NCBI GenBank assembly: GCA_036443405.1 | Contig: JAZFYD010000025.1 | Location: 1-28,112 of the forward strand | Direction: 5' to 3' | DNA length: 28,112 nucleotides | Source of the DNA: JAZFYD01 sp036443405 | GTDB lineage: Bacteria; Planctomycetota; PLA2 | Shown: positions 22,999 through 28,112 of the stretch, piece by piece | Layout of the letters: each line of letters starts with the position of its first letter | How positions within the stretch are numbered: the stretch's first letter is position 1 | Translations under genes and position numbers: made by a program | Notes under the pieces: model-generated | What the model was told of the DNA's origin: nothing | The model's input: the letters and a program-made list of their open reading frames with translations, nothing else | Databases searched by the model: none

Positions 22999-23636
22999 TG
23001 CCTGAACCGACGAACAATCCCAATGCCGCGGCCGACTCGCGCCTTGGATTGCGCACGGGCGTACCCGGCGTGAAAAAGGGCACACAGGAGCCGCTTCCGA
23101 TCGACCCGGTGCCGGAAGGCACGACGCCGTTCCAGGCGCCCGAGACAGCGACGCGCCGCGAGGTGCTGTGGCTCGGCGCCGGCTGGGGCGCGTTTGGTTT
23201 CGTCGGCGCAACGAGCGTCGGCGGCCTGGTGAGTTTCCTCTTCCCACGCGCACCGTTTGACCCGAAGCAGGTTTTCAAGGTGGGGCCGATCGAGGAATAC
23301 CCCAACGACACGGTCAGCGAGAAGTTCAAACAGCGTCAGGTCTGGATCGCCAACCAGGAGGTCGAGGGCCGCAGGATGATCTACGCGCTCTCGACCGTGT
23401 GCACGCATCTCGGCTGCACACCCAACTGGCTGGAGACGGATCTCAAGTTCAAGTGCCCGTGCCACGGTTCGGGCTTTTATCCGACCGGTATCAACTTCGA
23501 GGGCCCCGCGCCGCGGCCGCTCGAGCGCCACAAGATCTTCATCGGCGACGACGGACAACTGGTGATCGACAAGACGGTCAAGTTTCAGCAGGAGAAGGGC
23601 GAGTGGGACAATCCCGATTCCTACATCTTGGCCTGA
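22998..23636 (+). CDS. Rieske iron-sulfur protein of the bc-type complex
   Basis: Carries electrons from quinol at the Qo site to the c-type haem using a 2Fe-2S cluster. It is 212 residues. An N-terminal twin-arginine-type signal anchor (TRREVLWLGAGWGAFGFVGATSVGGLVSFLFP, cut as RR at 53-54 and a helix at about 57-82) indicates Tat export with the anchor retained. Cluster ligands: C135 and H137 in CTHLGC, C153 and H156 in CPCHGS; C140 and C155 form the usual disulfide. The region GSGFYPTG plus GPAPRPLERH is the standard cluster-domain end. The unusually long Pro/Gly-rich N-terminal 50 residues are predicted cytoplasmic. The next gene starts inside this one, 34 bases before its end. Confidence 0.95.
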   Translation: MPEPTNNPNAAADSRLGLRTGVPGVKKGTQEPLPIDPVPEGTTPFQAPETATRREVLWLGAGWGAFGFVGATSVGGLVSFLFPRAPFDPKQVFKVGPIEEYPNDTVSEKFKQRQVWIANQEVEGRRMIYALSTVCTHLGCTPNWLETDLKFKCPCHGSGFYPTGINFEGPAPRPLERHKIFIGDDGQLVIDKTVKFQQEKGEWDNPDSYILA

Positions 23637-24403
23637 TCGTGGCGGTCGCCATGCTCGCCGCGTGCGGGCATGACGCGCACGAAAAGGAGATCACGCTCAA
23701 GTCGATCTACGGCGACGGCGCTGCGAAGGCCAAGTATGGCCCGGCAGGAAGCGGCACCGGCGCCATCACGGGCAAGGCGCTTTGGGGCGAGGCGACACCG
23801 ATGCGGTTTGCGCCGTTCCCCATCAAAGGCGACGCCTTCTGCGAGCAGAAGCGGCCCAGCGGCATCGAGAACGAGGCGTTTGTGCTGAACGACGACGGCA
23901 AGACGATGCGTAACGTGTTCGTTCAGATCAAGTTGGGCATCAAGAAGCGCTACCCGGCGCCGAGCAAGCCGGCGTTGCTCGATCAGGTGAACTGCCAGTA
24001 CACGCCCCACGTGCTGGGTGTGATGGTTGGGCAAACGCTGGAGTTCCGCAACAGCGATCCGATCCTGCACAACGTCCACGCGGTCCCGCGCGTGAAGAAG
24101 CCGGAAATCAACCTCCCGCAGAGCGGTGCGCGGACAGACAGCGTGACGTTTTCGAAACCCGAGCCGGTCATGGTCCGGGTTTTCTGCGACGTCCACGGCT
24201 GGATGTCGAGCTACGTGGGCGTCATGACGCACCCGTTTTTCCAGGTCACCGGCAAGGACGGTTCGTTCGAGCTCAAGAACGTGCCGTCGGGCGTCTACCT
24301 GCTCGAGGCATGGAGCGAAGCGATGGAAGAGCCGCTCACCGCCGAGGTGACCGTCGAAGCGGGCAAGGCCACCGAGGTGAACTTCACGTTCAAGCAAAAC
24401 TGA
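23603..24403 (+). CDS. Cupredoxin-like lipoprotein with carboxypeptidase-regulatory-like domain
   Basis: A 266-residue predicted lipoprotein. With GTG at 23603 the protein begins (M)GQSRFLHLGLIVAVAMLAAC, a good type II signal with lipobox LAAC. An AGGAG (23590-23594) lies 8 bases before that GTG. Later starts leave too short a signal. The middle domain looks like a blue-copper cupredoxin: GQTLEFRNSDPILHNVHA (H156/H159) and VFCDVHGWMSSYVGV, giving Cys195, His198 and Met201 as candidate type 1 copper ligands. A C-terminal beta-sandwich (DGSFELKNVPSGVYLLEAWSEAMEE, then VTVEAGKATEVNF) resembles carboxypeptidase-regulatory domains. It overlaps the Rieske gene by 34 bases, and coxB by 1 base (TGATG). 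Position between the bc-type complex and oxidase suggests an electron carrier or copper-handling subunit; this is inference. Confidence 0.82.
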   Translation: MGQSRFLHLGLIVAVAMLAACGHDAHEKEITLKSIYGDGAAKAKYGPAGSGTGAITGKALWGEATPMRFAPFPIKGDAFCEQKRPSGIENEAFVLNDDGKTMRNVFVQIKLGIKKRYPAPSKPALLDQVNCQYTPHVLGVMVGQTLEFRNSDPILHNVHAVPRVKKPEINLPQSGARTDSVTFSKPEPVMVRVFCDVHGWMSSYVGVMTHPFFQVTGKDGSFELKNVPSGVYLLEAWSEAMEEPLTAEVTVEAGKATEVNFTFKQN

Positions 24404-25311
24404 TGTCAGACGCCACGCAAATCAACCAACCCGATAGCGGCACGGAGAGCAGTTCGGCGCCGGGCGCTGCACTCATCGGATTCCTGGTCGTCTTGGGCGG
24501 GATGTTGCTCATCTTCGCCAACTCGACCGGGTTCAAACTGCTGCCGCCGCTGCTGCCGAAGGCCATCAGCACCTATGCGGAGGACATGGACTTCCTCTTC
24601 TGGGTGATCTTCTGGCTGACAGGCTTCTTCTTCGTGCTCACGGAAGGCCTGCTCATCTACTTCTGCATCCGCTTCCGCGCGAAGGACGGTGGGAAGGCGG
24701 AGCACACCCACGGCAACCACAAGCTGGAGCTGATCTGGACGTTCATCCCCGGCGTGATCCTGTTCTTCCTGGCGATCTTCCAGCTCGGCCTTTGGGGCGA
24801 CATCAAGGTCGTTTCGAAGATGCCGGCCGAAGACGACCCGAACGTGCAGCACATCCAGGTGTTCGCGAAGCAGTTCGAGTGGTACTTCCGCTACCCCGGC
24901 GCGGACGGCGAGTTCGGGACGAAGGACGACCTGACGACCCTCGCCGAGTTGCGTGTGCCGGTGAACAAGAAGGTGCGCATCCAGATGCGGACCCGCGATG
25001 TCCTGCACAGCTTCTTCCTGCCCAACGCGCGCCTGAAGCAGGACCTCCTGCCGGGGCACACGGTTCCGCAGTGGTTCGAGATCACCGAGACGGGTAAGTA
25101 CGACCTCATGTGTGCGGAACTCTGCGGAGCCGGGCACACGAGAATGAGCGGTTCGCTGATTGTGCTGAGCCAGGAAGACTTCGATGCGTGGGCCAAAGAG
25201 GCAGCCGAAACATCGGCAGGTTTCGGCGGACACAATCCGGACAGCCTGAAACGCGAACCCATCTGGTACTGGTGGACACGCCGTTACGTGCGTGGAGGTA
25301 AGAAGAAGTGA
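24403..25311 (+). CDS. coxB: Cytochrome c oxidase subunit II
   Basis: Receives electrons into the dinuclear CuA centre and passes them to haem a of subunit I. It is 302 residues. Two N-terminal membrane helices, preceded by a short extra hydrophobic stretch (GAALIGFLVVLGGMLLIFA, about 22-40), span about 62-85 and 107-128. The periplasmic cupredoxin domain has QFEWYFRYPGADG, H202 in DVLHSFFLPNARL, and the CuA cluster C237-x-E239-x-C241-x3-H245-x2-M248 in CAELCGAGHTRM. All ligands are intact. There is no C-terminal cytochrome c domain, so the electron donor is separate, possibly the octahaem protein. The coxA GTG overlaps its stop (GTGA). Expected cytoplasmic membrane location. Confidence 0.97.
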   Translation: MSDATQINQPDSGTESSSAPGAALIGFLVVLGGMLLIFANSTGFKLLPPLLPKAISTYAEDMDFLFWVIFWLTGFFFVLTEGLLIYFCIRFRAKDGGKAEHTHGNHKLELIWTFIPGVILFFLAIFQLGLWGDIKVVSKMPAEDDPNVQHIQVFAKQFEWYFRYPGADGEFGTKDDLTTLAELRVPVNKKVRIQMRTRDVLHSFFLPNARLKQDLLPGHTVPQWFEITETGKYDLMCAELCGAGHTRMSGSLIVLSQEDFDAWAKEAAETSAGFGGHNPDSLKREPIWYWWTRRYVRGGKKK

Positions 25312-27158
25312 GTGACTCCGTTCCCATGGATCCCGCAGCCGTGGCTCACGAGGTCCACGACCACGGTCCGCCGAAGGGCTTCTGGCGCCGGTGGGTCTTC
25401 ACGTCGGATCACAAGATCATCGGGATCCAGTTCCTGCTCTCCAGCCTCCTGTGGGGTCTGATCGGCGGCGGCTTGGCCATGATGGCCCGGACGAAGATCG
25501 CCTTCCCCGATATCGAGATGGGCGAGCAGTTCTACAACATGTCGTTCACCATGCACGCGTCGGTGATGATCTTCCTGGTCATCATTCCGGCGCTCGCAGG
25601 TGGATTCGGAAACTACCTGATCCCGCTGATGATCGGGGCGCGCGACATGGCGTTCCCGACCCTCAACATGCTGTCGTATTGGGTCATGTGGCCCGCGTTC
25701 GGCTGCTTCATGGCGGGATTCTTCGTGGAAGGGGGCTCGGCCGCGACCGGCTGGACGGCCTATCCACCGCTCAGCGTGTTTGAAACCGGCTCCGGGCAAA
25801 CGCTCTGGGCGACCGGCGTGATCCTGGTCGGTTGGTCGTCCGTCATGGGCGCGGTCAACTACATCACGACGATCATCAAGCTGCGCGCGCCGGGCATGAC
25901 GCTGTTCCGCATGCCGCTCACGGTGTGGGCGCTGTTCATCACCGCGATCCTTCAGTTGCTCGCGACGCCGGTGCTCGCGTCGGCCATGATTTGCCTGATC
26001 GGCGAGCGCGAACTCGGGACGAGCTTCTTCCTGCCGAACTCGACGGTCGTCGGCGACACGCTGATGGCGCGGGACGGCGGACAGCCGCTGTTGTTCCAGC
26101 ACATGTTCTGGTTCTACAGCCACCCGGCGGTCTACATCATGATCTTGCCAGCCATGGGCATGGTCAGCGACATCCTCGCGACGTTCTGCCGCAAGCCGAT
26201 CTTCGGATACCGCCCGATGGCGTTTTCGCTCATGGCCATCGCCGGCCTCGGATTCGTCGTTTGGGGCCATCACATGTTCATGAGCGGCATGAACCCGTAC
26301 TTGGGCATGGCGTTCACGATCAGCACGACGATGATCGCGCTGCCATCCGCCATCAAGGTGTTCAACTGGCTAGGCACGATGTGGGGCGGTCAGATCCACT
26401 TCACGTCGGCCAACCTGTTCAGCATCGCGTTCGTCGCGATGTTTATCATCGGCGGACTGACCGGCATCTTCATGGCGTCGAGCGCGGTGGACATCCACAT
26501 CCACGACACGTACTTCATCGTGGGGCACATCCACTATGTGCTCTTCACGAGTTCGATGATCGGGATCTTCGGCGGCATCTATTACTGGTTCCCGAAGATG
26601 TTCGGCAAGAAGCTCGACGAGAGGCTCGGGAAGATCCACTTCTGGTTGACGTTCGTGTTCATGAACGGCGTGTTCTTCCCGATGCACTACATCGGTACGC
26701 GCGGATATCCGCGGCGCATCGCCGACTGGCGGAACTACCCGGACAGCCTCGCCGACTTGGCGTGGATCAACATCTTCATGACGATCTGCGCGTACGTGCT
26801 GTTCCTGAGTCAGATCGTGTTCTTCTGGAACATCATCAAGAGCCTTCGCAAGGGCGAGCGGGTCGGCAACAACCCGTGGAAGGCCAACAGCCTCGAGTGG
26901 CATGCGACGTCGCCGCCGTGGCACGAGAACTTCCAGATCATCCCGACGGTGTATCGCGGCCCGTACGAGTTCTCGGTTCCGGGTGCGGATGAGGACTACG
27001 TTATGCAAACGCAACCGCCCAAGACGCCCGCAGCCGCGGACGCTCCGCCGGCGACCGATGACTCGGCCGCGGACGGTGGCGCTGGTGGCGAAGGCGAGGG
27101 AGACGGCGGTGCGATCGGCAGTGGTGGCAAGACGCCCGAAGGAGAGGGCGGCGAGTGA
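25308..27158 (+). CDS. coxA: Cytochrome c oxidase subunit I, A2-type haem-copper oxidase
   Basis: Catalytic subunit reducing O2 to water and pumping protons. It is 616 residues with about twelve helices. Ligands: H83 (FTMHASVM) and H409 for haem a; H272 with Y276 (the cross-linked Tyr), H321 and H322 for CuB; and H407 for haem a3 (HDTYFIVGHIHYV). The helix VI motif reads FYSHPAVY: Tyr270-Ser271 in place of the D-channel Glu, the hallmark of A2-type oxidases. The K-channel lysine is present in AIKVFNWLG. After the last helix comes a 43-residue Ala/Gly/Glu-rich acidic tail (from about TPAAADAPPATDDS) with no domain. The GTG at 25308 overlaps the coxB stop; a second GTG at 25312 is out of frame. 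The ctaA start overlaps this stop (GTGA). Subunit III must lie beyond the window. Confidence 0.98.
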   Translation: MSDSVPMDPAAVAHEVHDHGPPKGFWRRWVFTSDHKIIGIQFLLSSLLWGLIGGGLAMMARTKIAFPDIEMGEQFYNMSFTMHASVMIFLVIIPALAGGFGNYLIPLMIGARDMAFPTLNMLSYWVMWPAFGCFMAGFFVEGGSAATGWTAYPPLSVFETGSGQTLWATGVILVGWSSVMGAVNYITTIIKLRAPGMTLFRMPLTVWALFITAILQLLATPVLASAMICLIGERELGTSFFLPNSTVVGDTLMARDGGQPLLFQHMFWFYSHPAVYIMILPAMGMVSDILATFCRKPIFGYRPMAFSLMAIAGLGFVVWGHHMFMSGMNPYLGMAFTISTTMIALPSAIKVFNWLGTMWGGQIHFTSANLFSIAFVAMFIIGGLTGIFMASSAVDIHIHDTYFIVGHIHYVLFTSSMIGIFGGIYYWFPKMFGKKLDERLGKIHFWLTFVFMNGVFFPMHYIGTRGYPRRIADWRNYPDSLADLAWINIFMTICAYVLFLSQIVFFWNIIKSLRKGERVGNNPWKANSLEWHATSPPWHENFQIIPTVYRGPYEFSVPGADEDYVMQTQPPKTPAAADAPPATDDSAADGGAGGEGEGDGGAIGSGGKTPEGEGGE

Positions 27159-28072
27159 CCGAGCCCCGGCCCGGTGGTGAACGTGGCAGCCGTTCGAAGC
27201 GGCTGGCCCTCTTCGCGGTCGCCACGGCCGTCGTGACGTTCTTGCTCCTGTCCGTCGGCGGTGTCGTGACGAGCCGCGACGCCGGCCTCGTGTTCGCGGA
27301 CTGGCCGCTGTCCGACGGGAGCATCAACCCGGACGGATGGGTCGCGGATCCGGATCAGCGCGCGGAGCATGGCCACCGGCTGCTCGGCGCGCTTGGCGGC
27401 ATCCTGGCGGTCACGGTGGCCGTATGGACCTGGCGCACCGAGGCTCGCAAGAGCGTGCGCTGGCTCGCGGTCGCGATCGTGCTCGGGTTCGGCCTGCAGG
27501 GTCTGCTCGGCGGTTTGAGAGTGACCGAGCAATCGGGACCGCTTGCGTTGGTGCACGGCTGCACCGGGCAGATGCTGTTCGCGTCCGTCGTTTCGTTGGC
27601 GTATCTCCTGTCGCGCGACGGTTCGCGTGAGCACGAGAAGTCGCCGGCGAACTCCGGCGTCGCGCTGGCGTGCCTGGCCGCCGCGTTCGTGATCTTCATG
27701 CAGGTCGTGCTCGGTGCAAACCTCCGCCACCATCGCGGGCCGATCCAGCCGCACCTGTTCGGGGCGATGATCGTCCTGGGGACCGTGGCGTGGACCGTGA
27801 CGATTGTCTTTGTGCGCTCCGCACAAACGGCGCTGCGCCGGCCCGCGATGCTGCTCGCGGGATTGCTCCTGTTCCAGATCGTCCTTGGCATCGGCGCCAA
27901 CGCGGTCCTGCGCGCGATGACGGAGACGTCCTACACCCTCGCGGAGGTCGCGGTGCCGACGCTGCACCAGGCGGTCGGCGCCCTGCTGCTCGCCACCTCG
28001 GTTGTGTTGGCGCTTCGTGCGGCGCGCCGCGCGGGGGCGGCGCCGACGAAGTTACGGGAGGCAGTCGCGTGA
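27155..28072 (+). CDS. ctaA: Haem A synthase (COX15/CtaA family)
   Basis: Oxidises haem O to haem A, the cofactor of the adjacent oxidase. It is 305 residues with about eight membrane helices. Family residues are in place: E71 and H72/H74 in EHGHRLLGALGG, H134 in LVHGCTGQM, H200 in QPHLFGAM, and H271 in PTLHQAVGALL. These include the paired-histidine haem sites of the two four-helix halves. The N-terminal helix has the usual GGVVTSRDAGL. Its GTG overlaps the coxA stop, and the next gene's GTG overlaps its stop (GTGA in both). Co-translation with coxA matches cofactor demand to subunit production. Confidence 0.95.
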   Translation: MTEPRPGGERGSRSKRLALFAVATAVVTFLLLSVGGVVTSRDAGLVFADWPLSDGSINPDGWVADPDQRAEHGHRLLGALGGILAVTVAVWTWRTEARKSVRWLAVAIVLGFGLQGLLGGLRVTEQSGPLALVHGCTGQMLFASVVSLAYLLSRDGSREHEKSPANSGVALACLAAAFVIFMQVVLGANLRHHRGPIQPHLFGAMIVLGTVAWTVTIVFVRSAQTALRRPAMLLAGLLLFQIVLGIGANAVLRAMTETSYTLAEVAVPTLHQAVGALLLATSVVLALRAARRAGAAPTKLREAVA

Positions 28073-28112
28073 AGGCCGCAGCGATTGTTGCGACCCGCTC
28101 GATCGTGTGGGA
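28069..28112 (+). CDS. Start of the next gene, probably haem O synthase (ctaB), truncated by the window
   Basis: Only 14 complete codons are visible: (M)KAAAIVATRSIVW. The GTG overlaps the ctaA stop by 4 bases (GTGA). ctaB, protohaem IX farnesyltransferase, commonly follows ctaA and is needed for haem A synthesis, so it is the likely identity. The sequence itself is too short to show it; coxC or another cox gene is possible. Confidence 0.4.
   Translation, partial: MKAAAIVATRSIVW

Noticed and set aside
18448..23253. A 1601-codon open frame on the minus strand across the cytochrome genes
   Set aside because: It lies antisense to genes with clear haem, Rieske and cytochrome b motifs. Its translation is Arg/Leu/Val-rich with no domains, as expected from the opposite strand of GC-rich coding DNA.
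1..28112. CRISPR arrays, tRNA, rRNA, insertion sequences or phage genes
   Set aside because: No regularly spaced repeats, no tRNA- or rRNA-like blocks and no transposase or integrase motifs were recognised on either strand by reading. A covariance-model scan would be the decisive test for small RNAs.

Overview
The window is a densely coded, GC-rich bacterial chromosome segment whose codon third positions are overwhelmingly G or C. I see no phage, transposase, CRISPR array, tRNA or rRNA. The gene content points to an aerobic (or facultatively aerobic), Gram-negative-type bacterium: Tat-exported Rieske protein, lipoprotein, periplasmic multihaem cytochrome, and an A2-type haem-copper oxidase. 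HEAT-repeat proteins and a cytochrome b/multihaem/Rieske cluster joined to cox genes would fit Planctomycetota or a similar lineage (Acidobacteriota and Myxococcota are alternatives). This is inference from gene style, not a phylogenetic result.

Layout. (1) 1-7829, housekeeping: the 3' part of rny (RNase Y) and a YmdB-type phosphodiesterase; a convergent, secreted HEAT-repeat protein (2134-3432, minus); xseA; then the overlapping set xseB-ispA-dxs (exonuclease VII small subunit, prenyl diphosphate synthase, DXP synthase). (2) 7864-8735: nadK, with a possible leaderless promoter and a strong hairpin terminator that overlaps its stop codon. (3) 8736-13590: an intergenic stretch with two copies of a palindromic repeat, then a tightly overlapped set of a DUF58 protein, a BatA-like membrane protein, hemC, hemL and a 96-aa unknown. 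(4) 13591-15850: a third, inverted copy of the palindrome and a stop-codon palindrome, then a minus-strand pair: a small Rossmann-like protein and a full-length NodU/TobZ-type carbamoyltransferase. (5) 15851-16183: a 333-bp divergent regulatory region with a run of nine G and two inverted repeats. (6) 16184-28112, the showpiece: one long respiratory operon. It encodes a membrane-anchored HEAT-repeat protein, a b6-type cytochrome b, an enlarged subunit-IV-like protein, a 1280-residue octahaem c-type cytochrome, a Rieske protein, a cupredoxin-like lipoprotein, coxB, coxA, ctaA, and the first codons of what is probably ctaB.

How the genes work together. The respiratory operon appears to build a quinol:cytochrome c oxidoreductase in which the octahaem protein takes the place of cytochrome c1/f and perhaps also of the soluble electron carrier. 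It is co-transcribed with the terminal oxidase and the haem A synthase needed to mature it. Nearly every junction in the operon overlaps (TGATG, GTGA, TAGTG or longer), which suggests fixed-stoichiometry assembly. hemC and hemL upstream supply tetrapyrrole precursors, and dxs/ispA supply the prenyl units used for quinones and for the farnesyl tail of haem A/O, although these lie in separate transcription units. The carbamoyltransferase pair has no visible biosynthetic cluster and its substrate is unknown.
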